This document shows positions 1 through 15,300 of a DNA stretch of 64,000 nt, one piece after another. A program made the position numbers and the translations under genes. The notes beneath the pieces were generated by a model. It was not told the origin of the DNA. It did no database searches and saw only the letters and a list, made by a program, of their open reading frames with translations. Position 1 is the stretch's first letter, and every line of letters starts with the position of its first letter. Origin of the DNA: Cytidiella melzeri (taxonomy: Eukaryota; Basidiomycota; Agaricomycetes; Polyporales; Irpicaceae); NCBI GenBank assembly GCA_022592445.1, contig JABYQR010000238.1, positions 1 to 64,000 of the forward strand. The letters run 5' to 3'.

Positions 1-811
1 AACCTCAGTCTATCCACTTTCTATCTATATTCCTTCTATTGATCCATCATCTGTCTGCCATTGTGCTTGACAGCAACTGTACGGCCTAGACCATCATTCA
101 ACCTTGTGTGTAGCCGCACCAAGGGGTTCTGACTTTGACAACTTGTCTCTTGACAATAGTCGGTCTTAACACAGAAGCTCCTACCTGAACCTGTAGCTGC
201 ACGTACGCACAAGAAGATTTGCAGGGATATTTGGACAGAATCTCAGGGGCAGCTCGTGTTGTTTGATTGTACTCTCGATTAGTTGTATCTACATGTTGTT
301 GTGTTGACTATGTCATTTGTTCGTTCTGCTCTGTCCAGTTCAGCTCAAGCAAAGAGGGATTAATATGTCTATTGCCCAAGTCTCTCACAGCTTGCGATTG
401 CACTGTGCATGTTCAATCACACATAAGCTGGTGGTCAGATAGTTGAACTGTGCATACAGCAGTGTATATGTACGCTCAATATCTATCATTGCTCGTACAG
501 ATAAACTGGCTACAGACAGATGGCATGATGGGCTGGTTGTCGGAGCAGTGTATCACACCCATCTCAGTGACAATTTTTTTGGTCGCACACCCATCCCTCA
601 AACCGCCACATTGCCTTCTTTCGTCGCCGCGACGACATACCCCGCGCTCATATCCGCCCGACATCGAGTTCGCTTGGGAGTGTAGTGGGAACCATTATTC
701 GCCAATTTTCCCACGATTACTGCTGGCGCCTCGGGATTTTGTGGCTCCGCTCCAATATGTGTGGAGGCGGGAGAGACGGCGGTGAGTGGTGGACTGGTTC
801 GGCCAATCATC
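1..811. other. Upstream region of HAP2, no gene seen
   Basis: Short overlapping open frames on both strands show no recognisable protein. The stretch probably holds the 3' end of an unseen neighbour and the HAP2 promoter and leader. A CCAAT pentamer lies at 803-807, five bases before the HAP2 start codon. Confidence 0.5.
803..807 (+). promoter_or_regulatory. CCAAT box at the HAP2 start codon
   Basis: A CCAAT pentamer sits five bases upstream of the HAP2 ATG, probably inside the transcribed leader. Because the gene product binds CCAAT, feedback is possible, but a pentamer can occur by chance. Confidence 0.3.
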
Positions 812-2168
812 ATGGAGAACGTCGATCAGCTGTTCAACGCCTCAGCTGGCTATCATCACGCTTACCGTATGTTTTACTTATTCTCAGTAACAGCTAGGAA
901 ACATAACTTACCAGTTCTCCAGCTCATTCGCAACAGCATATATACCAGTTCTTTCCACCCCAACAGCAACAGCAACATGCTATCTCCCGACAACCGTCCC
1001 CGCACCCGTCACCAGCACCCACCTCAATCCCTGCCTCCCCTCATGGCCTCTTCATCCAGCAACAACAGCAACAGTCGCAGGTCGCTCAAGAGCCTTCGAG
1101 CAACCAGGATCAACGCGAGCCGGAACTGGCCGTAGACCAGATTCAAGACGATGCACCCATTGACGAGGAGCCTCTTTATGTGAATGCGAAGCAGTACTAC
1201 CGAATCCTCAAGAGGCGTGTGGCCAGAGCCCGGCTTGAGGAAGTACACAGGCTGTCAAGGCAAAGAAAGGTGCGCAAATAGCTGGTTATGGGCATGGGCC
1301 CCATGTTCATGTCGTGCACTAGCCGTACCTTCATGAATCGCGGCATAAGCATGCCATGCGCCGCCCTCGCGGCCCTGGGGGTCGTTTTCTTACATCAGAA
1401 GAAATAGCAGCTCAGAAGGCTGCACAAGCTTCGGACGTTGGACCATCCGCCTCTACTTCTCAAGACGGAGACGACGACGACGACCTTGAGCATGGCAACA
1501 ACGCCTTGGACCGCGATGCTGAGATGTCAATAGCTAGCCCTGTCGATGAGCGCGCAATGCCACCGGCATCTGTGATTCATCAGCATGAACAAAGCCTCCA
1601 TCGACATAATGCCCCGCTGCAGCCACCCCTTCAGCCACGCTTACAACTCCAGGCTCCAGCTCAGTCCCAGCAGCAGCATCTCATACAGCCTCATCATAAT
1701 TTACTACCTTCCCAGCCTCAGTCTCCCCACCACCAGTCTCAATCTCAGTTTGACCATTCGATGTCAATGAGCCACCCCGAGTTGCTTACGCCCTATCATG
1801 CGGCCTCACAGCCTCCTACTCCGACCCCCCTCTCACCCCACACTTCAATGACTGACCTCATGCAACAGTCACAAGAGCATGGAAAGCACGAGCACGCTGG
1901 CCACGCACATCACGGCCACACACACCACGGCCACCATCGTCATATAACGAACTCAATCAGCCACGCTAGTAACAGTCAAGCAGTGTCTGCCAATACGTCT
2001 TCAATCACCAGTCCGGCTGCGACCATGCCATTGCGAAACTCTTACACTCCAATGCAGATGCATCACGTTCCCCATCCCCACGCGCATGCTCGACACCACC
2101 ATTCTTACCTGAACCGTGCGGAGCAACTTTATGCAAACGCAGGACAAGGTGTCAACATCCCTCGATGA
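812..2168 (+). CDS. HAP2: CCAAT-binding factor subunit HAP2/NF-YA
   Basis: This is the DNA-contacting subunit of the nuclear CCAAT-binding complex, which works with the HAP3/HAP5 histone-fold dimer. Three exons are read: 812-866, 923-1269 and 1323-2168, giving about 415 residues. The conserved NF-YA core crosses the second intron: YVNAKQYYRILKRRVARARL is the subunit-interaction helix, and PYLHESRHKHAMRRPRGPGG (starting at 1323) is the DNA-binding helix and loop. Both match the family almost residue for residue. The N-terminal part is Gln/Pro rich. The C-terminal part is Gln and His rich, with a dense His cluster near 1879-1942. The start at 812 is the ATG that splices into the conserved frame. 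The core identity is certain; the first intron is inferred from splice signals. Confidence 0.93.
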
Positions 2169-2810
2169 CATGGGTTTTGATGAGGACGAATGTTTCTTGA
2201 CAAATTGTGACATGGATGATGATAGCTCTCTACTACTCATAGACGAAAGTCCAAACTGTGCCTGTTGTTGCTTAGACTTGCTTTGTACTTCAGCTTGTGG
2301 GTGTATATTTTCGACGCGACTTCTTTCCGTACCCTCCATATGCCATATGCAGTCACCATGAACGAGCACCTACACTACAAACTAACTATAGATATTTGAC
2401 CGCTTTTTCCGTTGAAGCAGTTATGTGACATGTACGAATACCTCCGGACAGTGGTCGCGAGAACTGACTGGTTTTTACCTGAAGTTTGACGAGTGGAAAT
2501 AACATACAGTTCAACACACTAACGCGCTTGACACGTGGGACTCGATTACATAATTGCCCGAATGGGGAACGCCCTACATCGCTCGCCGTGTGCGACAGCA
2601 CGAACACCTCAAGATCCTGGTGAGTATGCCTCTATCTTGCTTGGCTTAAGCCCAGGGACGTCGTTGTGCTGCTGAGGGAGGTACCTGGAAGGAAGTGGTA
2701 TCGAGACTCGGACGGAGAAAGGGTGGATGCGGCGCCCAGGCTTTGGATGAGGTGCACAAACATAATGTCTAATGTGTTTTACTAGGTCGCCATCTTACGA
2801 CACAACCACC
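2169..2810. other. HAP2 3' region and RPS18 promoter with possible leader intron
   Basis: No protein is recognised here. A good donor (gtgagt) at 2620 and an acceptor (ctag) ending at 2785 would frame a 166-base intron in the RPS18 leader, ending 25 bases before its ATG. Leader introns are common in ribosomal protein genes, but this one is unproven. Confidence 0.35.
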
Positions 2811-3453
2811 ATGTCTCTCGTCGTTCCGGAAGCCCACCAGCAGTTCCAAGTACGCCATCACTCCATGTTGTGAGGAGGGAGGACTCACAAGCTTGGTTAC
2901 AGCACATCTTGCGTCTCCTGAACACCAATGTCGATGGAAAGCGCAAGGTCATGTATGCCATGACCGAGATCAAGGGTGTTGGTCGCCGTTACGCCAACAT
3001 TGTCTGCAAGAAGGCGGATGTTGACCTCAATAAGCGGTAAGTCGGATCGGGCCTGGGGCATTCACGCAGCGTGGTCTGAGCACGAACAACAGTGCTGGAG
3101 AACTCAACTCGGATGAGCTGGAACGTATCGTCACCATCATTCAAAACCCCACACAGTTCAAGATTCCCACTTGGTTCCTCAACAGACAAAGAGATATCGT
3201 CGACGGCAAGAACAGCCAAATTCTTTCCAACGCCGTCGACTCAAAACTACGTGACGATCTCGAACGGCTGAAGAAAATCAGGGCACATCGTGGTTTGAGG
3301 CATTATTGGGGACTCCGTGTTCGTGGGCAGCACACCAAGACTACCGGTGAGTCGCCTTGTTACGAGATGGCATGTCGAGCGCAAGGCTGAGTGACAACTT
3401 GTTTCACAGGTCGCCGTGGTAAGACCGTCGGTGTGTCCAAGAAGCGTGGCTAG
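2811..3453 (+). CDS. RPS18: 40S ribosomal protein S18 (uS13)
   Basis: This protein of the head of the small ribosomal subunit contacts the large subunit and the P-site tRNA. Four exons (2811-2849, 2903-3036, 3093-3346, 3410-3453) give 156 residues, close to the usual length of about 150. Recognised segments are [40 protein letters not shown] and the basic C-terminus ending [11 protein letters not shown]. The N-terminus [13 protein letters not shown] is slightly longer than in animals. The three introns are 53-63 bases with standard GT-AG borders, and removing them restores one continuous conserved frame. Confidence 0.97.
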
Positions 3454-3732
3454 AGTGGTTTTCTTGGATGGTGTACTTGGGTCTACACATACTAAAAAGT
3501 TGTCCCGCTTTGTATATTTCCTCATGCCCATCGGTTTTTCTCGTTTCTGCATGTAATATGCACCGACCGTCAATGCATACGATCAAGCCTCAGAGTTCTG
3601 AGAAATGAGTCTGAGAATGCTCAACGGCGCGCGCTCGTTCGAGAAGTTTCGCATGCTGGCGCCTCGGTTCAGGTGGGCGAGTATTAATCGCTGCTCGACT
3701 TTGCACACAACGCCCATGTCCACCTCTCGACG

Positions 3733-4623
3733 ATGACCAGTGCGTGGCAATACCCAGTTCAGTCGCATCCTTGGTTTCGTATGCCGTCTCTCAAGCGTAA
3801 AGCCGTTGAACGCGAAAGCAGCAGTAGCTCTGCCGACTCAGACTTGGAACGTTTCGCCCTTCCACGGAAACGCTTCAAGTGTGGCATTCTCGAGAGCGGG
3901 TTCGCACAACTATCTCTCAACCAGACGATCAATGCTCCTCTCGCGTCGACACCTTCCTTGTCCACACACTTACCAAACACGACACATGCTCAAAACGATT
4001 CGTGGGCATCGCAGAGCACGTCCACCTCTGCCTCCGGTGACGCGACATGGGGTGATATCTCGTACGCCGACTTCGAGACTGATCCGCAACACGCATCGTC
4101 TATTGTTCTTCCGGGATCAGTAGAGGAACCCAGCTCTCCCGAAGCACAGACCGTGCAGGAACCACAGGATGTAACCATGAAGTCTAGGTCGTGGTACGAA
4201 CCAGAAAAAGATCGTAAGTGTCTGAGGATTCTCCGTGTAATCTTTCACCTTCGCTCATGCATGCGTGCAGGGATTGTCATTGTTGACCTAGACGACTCGG
4301 ACCTGGAAGACTCAGCAGATGACTCGCCAGAATTGACTGTAAACTCTGCGCTTCTGAGTCGAATCAGGGATCAGAGAGCAAACGCGCTCACAAGCCGGAA
4401 AGATGCAGGGCCGAGTATGGCGCTGGTGCTCTATAAGCCTCTACCAGTACTCGATGGCAGGGGAGACACTGGGGTGCTTGACTCGTGTCTGGTAACGGAG
4501 ACACATCTGAGCTCACGTACCACGCCTGCAAGCACAAGTCCGGAAGACTTGGATATAGACCTAGATACGGGTGAGATAGACAGTTTGCCTATGGATGTGG
4601 ACGATGCGATGGAAGTCGAATGA
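3733..4623 (+). CDS. Unknown nuclear-type protein, Ser-rich and acidic
   Basis: I do not recognise the family. Removing one 57-base GT-AG intron (4214-4270) gives 277 residues; the intron is also open in frame, but its removal joins a cleaner segment, EKDRIVIVDLDDSD. The N-terminal third has basic, nuclear-localisation-like stretches (LKRKAVERE, LPRKRFKCG) and a serine run. The middle is rich in Ser/Thr. The C-terminus is strongly acidic (DLDIDLDTGEIDSLPMDVDD). An alternative start at 3781 (MPSLKRKAVE) is plausible. It lies between RPS18 and ALA1 and converges with ALA1. No function is proposed. Confidence 0.65.
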   Translation: MTSAWQYPVQSHPWFRMPSLKRKAVERESSSSSADSDLERFALPRKRFKCGILESGFAQLSLNQTINAPLASTPSLSTHLPNTTHAQNDSWASQSTSTSASGDATWGDISYADFETDPQHASSIVLPGSVEEPSSPEAQTVQEPQDVTMKSRSWYEPEKDRKCLRILRVIFHLRSCMRAGIVIVDLDDSDLEDSADDSPELTVNSALLSRIRDQRANALTSRKDAGPSMALVLYKPLPVLDGRGDTGVLDSCLVTETHLSSRTTPASTSPEDLDIDLDTGEIDSLPMDVDDAMEVE

Positions 4624-5077
4624 CCATATACCAATATCCGTAATTGCAAATAGACACCAGACGGTACACTGGTAACTGAGACTTTCGCGGGACTGCCAAA
4701 CACAGCGCGAATGTGGCAGGACATGATTGTCTGGTTTTCGGCGAGAGGTCAGCGCGGTCATCTACAACAAAGGGATGGTTGTTTCTGCTTGGTAGTACGA
4801 CCAAGCCTGCGGAAAATTCACTCCCTGCATTTTTCTCCATGTTTGTTGGACGAGGTAGGAACAGACACTCAATGTTAGTTTCAGCATCAAGTCATGACAT
4901 AGTGCCTGAGGTTTCTTGCAAATGCTCACCAGCCACAGAATTATAAGTCTATCTCGTCGTTGTCCTCACAGCTCTGGACAACACGCCGAATCGCCTCTGG
5001 GGCACCAGGCAGCTGCAGACGTATGTTAAACATCCATTCCGCATGGTATCATACAATATCGCAATGACTCGGTCAAT
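4624..5077. other. Convergent 3' region, nothing seen
   Basis: This is the 3' flank shared by the plus-strand gene ending at 4623 and the minus-strand alanyl-tRNA synthetase ending at 5078. No further gene or repeat is recognised. Confidence 0.5.
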
Positions 5078-8679
<3,602 letters not shown>

Positions 8680-8861
8680 CTAGTCCCTTGAAATTTCAGA
8701 AATAATAATCTCGTTATCGACGAATGACTCTGGGCGTCTGTTTGATCACGCCCACCGTTTGACGCCTGTTGTGCTGGGTCGCGCCTGAAGCGAGCTTGGC
8801 TCAAGTCTCGACATCCACCTCACTAAGCACGACGACGCCTGACCCATCAATAGCGCGAGAG

Positions 8862-9898
8862 ATGGAGTCGAAACTGTGAGTATATATTTATGTCTCTGTG
8901 CCCCGTCAATACGATAACTCACCTGCTTTGCGTCGCGTAGGAAAGCCCTCAAAGTCGTGGAACTGAAAGACATTCTCTCAAAGGCCCAAGTCACCGTGGT
9001 GGGCAAGGCGAATAAGGCTGACCTTATTGCCAAAATCCTTGCTTCTCCTAACGCTCTGGCGACACTTGAAGAGCAGGCAGGACGGACACCCGGTACCACC
9101 GCATCGCCGACGGCACCACTTGACACGGTGAGCGCACCTTACTTGCTGAAAGTATGTACATCAACTGACGCGTAACATTTCAGCCTACCGCTCCAGTTCA
9201 TGACGGTGTGTCACGTCTCATCCTGGTGCTATGCGCGTTACTGATTCAGCTGACGGGTTCGTCGACAGCTACTAACTCCCTAACATCCAGCAAAGCAATA
9301 GCCACTCCTGCTGTTACATCTGTTCCAGCGCCCATTTCACCACCAAAAGCGGTAGGTTTGCGTGTTGAGTTCTGAACGCCATGCTAATCTGCTTATAGAA
9401 ATCTGCCCCGTCAAAGGCTTGCGAGAAGACAGACACTGCTGACGCACCTCAACCTGTGGAAGATCCAGAGCTTGAGAAGCGCAAGGCTCGAGCAGCGCGC
9501 TTCGGTATCCCACTTGTTGAACCCAAAGTATCAAAAGCTGCGGCTGCACATCTGCACAAACACTCTACTAGCGAGGTCAAGCCCATAGATGTCAGCCCCT
9601 TGCTAGCTTTACCACATTGACTGTTACTGATAACTCTCCAGAATCCTGAGAAGCTAGATGCACGTTCGAAGCGTTTCGGCATCAAGAACTCAAAGACCTC
9701 TGAGAGTGAGCCTGTTCGAACTGGCCGCGGCAACAAACGTGCTGCACCTGCATCCGAGATTGTTGACCCAGAAGAAGCTGAGAGGCGCAAAAGACGGGCT
9801 GAGCGTTTTGGTATGGCGGAGGTACGTATCCTTATCATAAATCACACGAACTCATCTCTGATACCTGCACACTCCTCCAGTCAGCCGTCAAAGCATAA
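8862..9898 (+). CDS. THO1: SAP-domain mRNA export protein, THO1/SARNP-like
   Basis: Seven exons (8862-8875, 8941-9127, 9184-9205, 9269-9351, 9399-9575, 9642-9821, 9881-9898) give 226 residues. Residues 1-40 form a SAP helix-loop-helix (LKALKVVELKDILSKAQVTV and the following GKANKADLIAKI). The C-terminal half carries the repeated family motif KRKARAARFGI, DARSKRFGIK and KRRAERFGM. In yeast Tho1 and human SARNP/CIP29, these motifs couple transcribed mRNA to the TREX helicase Sub2/UAP56. The middle is a Pro/Thr/Ala linker. The small first exon and the fourth acceptor were chosen because other choices meet a stop codon. Confidence 0.85.
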
Positions 9899-10520
9899 GG
9901 ACAGAACTTTCGGCTTATAGTTCCGCTGTATATCTCTCTGGACTGTTGTTGAGTTGTGCATGTTATTGTATTGTTGCGTAATATTGATGCTGCTGATTCG
10001 TGGTCACGGCAAGCAACTAAGACAGAGTCATATGACTGCCTTACAGTCACATATTGTACTGCTGAAGCTGTGGTCGCAGCTTGGCCAGACAGAGAGAAGC
10101 ATTTGGTGCAGCAGCGCACGACGGCTTTCACTACTCACTAAGATTTTGCCACCCTTTTTCAGATGCGTTCACGGCGCATGTGCGATACAAAGCCTACGTG
10201 CGAGGTTGGTCTGTGATATGCTGTACAATGCTCGCTGGCGATGGCAACGAGAAGTGTTACTGTTGCATTGTAGGCAAGCCAGGCGTCGACCCTGCAGTCA
10301 GATTTGCTTGAATGTCTCCCAGCTCGCTGCCCTGTGCCCTCGCTGCCCTAAGCCCTCAAGCTCACTGCCCTAAACCCTCGAGCTCGCTGCCCTGTGCCCT
10401 CGCTGCCCTATGCCCTCTCAGTTGTAAGTAGAGGACCGGCCTCCTCAAAAGCGCAGAATGAGCCCCTGCATAGCGCTACTCCGCTAACTGCACCTCCACA
10501 TCCCTTCAACTTGAACAACC
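9899..10520. other. Intergenic region with a minisatellite
   Basis: No protein is recognised. The part before the PP2C gene contains the GCCCT-rich repeat listed separately at 10321-10418. The remainder holds only short unrelated frames. Confidence 0.5.
10321..10418 (+). repeat. GCCCT-rich minisatellite
   Basis: About five imperfect units of 16 and 22 bases are built on ctCgCTGCCCTnnnCCCT. Some units contain CCCTAA, identical to the common telomere hexamer, but the array is interstitial and imperfect. Confidence 0.7.
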
Positions 10521-11901
10521 ATGTTCAGGGGACGTAGGGCGGAAAGCAACAATGGATGGACAGGCTATGGACCTTGGCCGTACACCGTTCTTGAGGAGCC
10601 CGACTTTGCGTCCCACGTAGAACGGCTCGCTTGCGTTCACACAGAAGGTTCGACCGAGTCACTGACCTTTCAACCGCATCCCGCCCCCAACAAGAACCAA
10701 GATCGCCACACAGTCGCCCAGTGGGACACACCTCAAGGCCTCTGGAAGATATACAGTGTTTTCGACGGTACATACGTTGTCCCATTCATTAATTTTAGTG
10801 CTAACGTAAATTGTTGGTCAGGACACGCCGGCCATGAGACAGTGGACCATGCTAACAGGAGCCTCATCCCGGCTCTGGAGGCGGCCATCTCGACTGCTCA
10901 ATCGTCTGTTCCGGAGGATCAACCTCTCGATGCTGCGAGAGTAATTGAAGTCCTCAAGGCAGCCGTCGTAGCATTCGATGAGGATCTCACCCGTGGTCTT
11001 CTTGACCTTTTTCCAGAGGGTCCAGAGGCCCTCTCCCGTCTGTCGGACGAAGAGATACGCACCATTGCGGTCATGGATGGTCAGCCGCATCCTGCGATTC
11101 CACCATGTGTCGCAGGATCCACCGTTCTCGTTGCTCTTGTGGATCCTGCACGCCACCTGTATGTGGTTAGCTTGGGCGATAGTATTGGAGGTGCGTCAGT
11201 TTTATCGTGTCGCTACCTCGCGTTTCGCTGATGCATGCTGCTATCGTCGATCAGTCCTCGGGTTGAAGAATCCAGGGGGCTCTTGGGATGCGTCGTTACT
11301 AAGCGCATTTCACAACGGCTTAGACAAGGACGAGGTGGAAAGACTGAAATCGGAACACCCAGATGAGCCCGAGTGTGTCTTGAAAGGGCGCGTGCTTGGA
11401 GGTATTGCCGTCACACGAGGTAGGCCGAGCTGTATGATCTTTCACTCGGACGTCTACTGAGATGGCGCCAAAATAACAGCCCTGGGTGACCACATCTTCA
11501 AACTACCCAAGGTGTATGGAGAACGAGTCTTCAGGATTGCTTACCCTGATTGCCACATCATGAGCAAAGCTGATGGTTTTCTCCCCCGGTGCCTCACTCC
11601 ACCATACCTCTCGAATGTCCCCGAAGTTGCGCACGTCGATCTTAGCAAAGTCGCACCAGGAGATGCTGTCCTTCTCTTGGCATCCGACGGTTTAGGTGAC
11701 CTGCAACACATGCACGATAAGCTTCCATCTGCGCTCGCGAAGCGATGGGTCCAGGTTGCGGCCAGCTCAGAAAGACCAGCATTGAGCGTATTGCGAGATG
11801 CTATGGGCGGCGATGATATGGAGAAAGCGTCGTTCTGGTTGACGGTAGAGATGGAAGATGCCTGGGTGGATGATACGACTGTAGTTGTGACTAGGTTCTG
11901 A
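10521..11901 (+). CDS. PP2C-type protein phosphatase (copy 1)
   Basis: This is a predicted Mg/Mn-dependent Ser/Thr phosphatase. Four exons (10521-10767, 10822-11190, 11255-11419, 11480-11901) give 400 residues. The metal-binding motif is split by the first intron and reads DGHAGHET instead of the usual DGHGG. Other PP2C motifs are QDRH, VAGSTVLVALVD, VVSLGDSIGV, VTRALGDHIFKLP, LASDGLGD and the C-terminal DDTTVVVTRF. The layout resembles the PTC5/pyruvate dehydrogenase phosphatase branch, without an obvious presequence. A paralogue with the same three intron positions lies at 22691-24223 on the other strand. Confidence 0.9.
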
Positions 11902-12391
11902 GGCCCGTAGAGTGCACAAATTGCTCTGCTTCAATGAACTATTCGGAATGTCCAACTTGAATGTCTGATACTACATATGTACACAGGATAAAATCTTTAG
12001 CCCAAGGCTGTAGATCGCTGTGACTGACAAATGGCTACAAGTACACTAGTGTGTGGCAGCAGCCGTTCGCTTGTGTATGTACTTTGGCTGGCATGACGAA
12101 CGCAATGTTTTTTTCATCACAAATATGTTCGGTAGGTAGGAATCTCGTGACCGCGGTTCGAAGCCGTCTCGTGGCAGATTTTACTGCTTGGGCGCGTGAG
12201 AATTTCGAAAGTTGGTGTTGGTAACCTCGAGCCTCGCGCCTTCCTCCCTCCTCCCTCCTCCTCCCTCCCCGCCATCGTCGCGTGCACGCTAGCGTTCGTG
12301 GCTTCAAGACGAGCACGTTGCTCTGCTGCGTACTTTGAGCTCGATCTATACGCCGCGAAGATATACCCTCCTCTCATGCTCTTGTCTCGCC
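11902..12391. other. RAX2 promoter region
   Basis: There is no gene here. A pyrimidine tract of CTCC repeats lies at about 12241-12273, upstream of the RAX2 start, as is usual before filamentous-fungal genes. Confidence 0.5.
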
Positions 12392-15300
12392 ATGCCGTCA
12401 AACAGCTTAATACGTAGTTCGAATCTTTTCTCGCTATCTACTCTCTATGCACTCGTCTTCGCCTACTCAACCGTCGCGTTGGCAGACTTACCCCTCGTGG
12501 ACTTTGATCGCATGGGAAGAGTTGGCTTAGCAGGTTCTTTCGCTGGTCTCGACATCGCCGCCAACTCTTCGTCCTCTCTCTCTTTCGACCCCACCACCTC
12601 CACTCTCCTTTCCCGTGCACCCGACGGCTCTCTCGCCCGTCTAGGCTCTACAGACTCAGGCGGAACTATCCTAGCAGCATGTGCGCTTGGCGACTCGATT
12701 TACGTCGCAGGGAACTTCTCCTCGATATCCGGCTCGTCAGCTACCAATGTCGCGTCTTACTCGCCGTCAACATCTACTTTTTTGGCCCTCGGACAGAATG
12801 GACCTGATGGCCCAGTGTCTTCACTGTTTTGTGATGACACGAACGGCAACCTTTGGGCGGGAGGAAAGTTTTCTTCCCCTGCTTCCTCAGTCGCAGTCTG
12901 GAATCCTCAATCTTCATCGTGGTCCCCTCCGCCGTTTGGTGGGCTATCCGGAGCAGCTGGAGAGGTTTTGTCCATCACCTCCAACTCCTCGCAGAACAGC
13001 TTGATCTTCACGGGTTCATTCCTCACCTCATTCGGCAATAGTTCTGTTGCGCTCAATGATACCAACAATCCGAACGTACCCTTTTCTGCAGGGGCAACGC
13101 CTTTCTCGTCATCCCTTGTCCCCCTACCTCTCGGCAACGCGCAGATAGAGGCCTCGCCCTCCACAACGCAGGCCGGGCTCAGCAACATCAACAATACGCT
13201 GTGTCCTGCTGGATCAGACGGACCTGGAAACAGCTGGTTCGCTCAGGATGGCGCCCAGGCGGTTATCACAGTGCGGGAGTTCAGATTCTTGAGTGCAAGT
13301 GGCATTAGGATAGGCAATACTTTCCTTGATGACCGTGGAACGACGGGATTTAGGTGCGTCTCTCATACACTTGTTCTGGTAGAATGTAGTATCGCTCATC
13401 TCTCCCCAGTTTGACTACCATTCCAGACAACGCCGTTCGCACGCTGCACTATGTAGATCCCCACACTGGGCAGAACCAGACGTGCACAAATCCGTGTCCA
13501 CTCCTCACCGACCCTAGCATTCCCTATCAAGACTTTTTGTTTGATTCTTCTTTAGACATAACCGGTTTCCAACTTACCCTCTCTCAATGGCAAGGCGCAT
13601 CCTCAGGCCTACACCTTCTTCAACTCCTCTCTTCCGGAGCGTTCGCTAGCTCCCTTCAAGCTGATAATGGCATCAGTTGTTTTGCGCCGGATGCATCTGG
13701 TACAGCGCAAACACAGGATTGGACAGCTAAAGTCGTCAAGACAAACATCGCTGGAACAGTCCAAACAGTGCTTGTGTCCTCAGTCAGCGTCGACACGCCT
13801 TCCAACCAGGGTCCGACCTTCACTTGGATGCCTTACGTGTCGGCTTCTGGAGATTACACGGTCAACCTTCTCGTACCAGGCTGCACAAATCTTCAGGATT
13901 GTGCTCTCCGAACTTCCGTCAAAGTGACTGTTTTTCCTGGAGGAGGACAAGCTCCATTTGTGCAGACGGTATCGCAGCAAAATATGGATGATGCGGTCAC
14001 ACAAATCTACTCTGGCCCTGTCGTTCCAACTACGTCCAACTTCTCCATGACCGTCACGATGGCGTTGGCTGACCAGCCAACAGGGCAAGGTCAGAACGGT
14101 CAGTATGAGCTCGTTGCGGACAGAGTAGAATTGGTGTTGAACAGCGCCAACGTTACCTCTGTGTCGATCGGGAACGGCACGAATGCCACGTCCTCTGTGG
14201 GAGCACAAACGACGTTTGGTTTTCTCGAATGGCCTATGTCACAGACGCAGAATGTAACGATAAGCGGAGTGTTGCCCACTAGCTCGTTGACCTCTCTCGA
14301 CAGGGTTGGCCTAGATCTTTTTAACGGGCTTGGTGGATTATCTGCTCTCCAGGCTGGCGATATGTCTACTATCGCTGCTGCAGTCCACCATCCCTCTGGC
14401 ATTGTTTTCCTTGGCGGAGCGTTCTCCTTGTCTGCAGGCCCTGCGCAAGGTGCATCAAACATCGCCCTGTGGAAAAATGGTGGACTAGCGACGCTCGCGG
14501 GTAACGGGTTGGATTCCACCGTTAGGGTGCTCGCGCTGAGCGGGGATAGAAGCGCGCTCTTTGTTGGTGGGAACTTCAGGGATGCCGCTGACAAGTCTAC
14601 TGGAGGCAAACTCAGTGGTGTGGCGTCGTACGACGTTCAGACTAATCAGTGGTCGACGTTGAATGGCGGTGTCAACGGCGCGGTCCAGGGACTTGACATC
14701 ACGTCAGATAACCTCCTACTGGTCGTTGGAAACTTCACCCAGACGGGCGATGGGAATGAGGCTAACGGCCTTGCTGCGTGGAACTTGACGAGCAAAGCCT
14801 GGGTCAACCCAGCGGGGTTCCTGGTCGGAAAATTGTCCTTCGTAGGCAATTCGACTGCACCTAGCAAAGGCAAAGCCCAGGCACAACTGCTTGCAGGGAG
14901 CGTTTCAGCATCCTTGAAGTTCGGCGCGGCAGGCTTTGTCACTATCCAGAACGGCGATTCTGATAGCCAGGGTGTGCCGAATATCACGCCTTTCTCCGTC
15001 CAAGTTGAAGGCTCTACTGGTGGTAACGTTTCCACTGCCAATATCAAGAGGCAGTATGTCCACAACAAAAAGCGTTCCAGCGTGTTGGGAGGGTGGATCG
15101 GGGGTCTATTCCGCAGGCAGGTTAACACTGCGAACCTTGCTCCCCTCCCAAGTCTAACTCCGTCGAATGCCCCTACCGTACTCTCAGGTGCTTACTGGAC
15201 GAACTCGAGCACCTCACGTGAGAACGCTATACTCGGTGGCAACTTTACGTATTTATCAACTGCTGGTGGCGAAGCGAGGAACATTGCTGTTTATGACGTT

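Noticed and set aside
443..897. Several overlapping frames before HAP2
   Set aside because: They overlap on both strands, lack motifs and run into the HAP2 leader.
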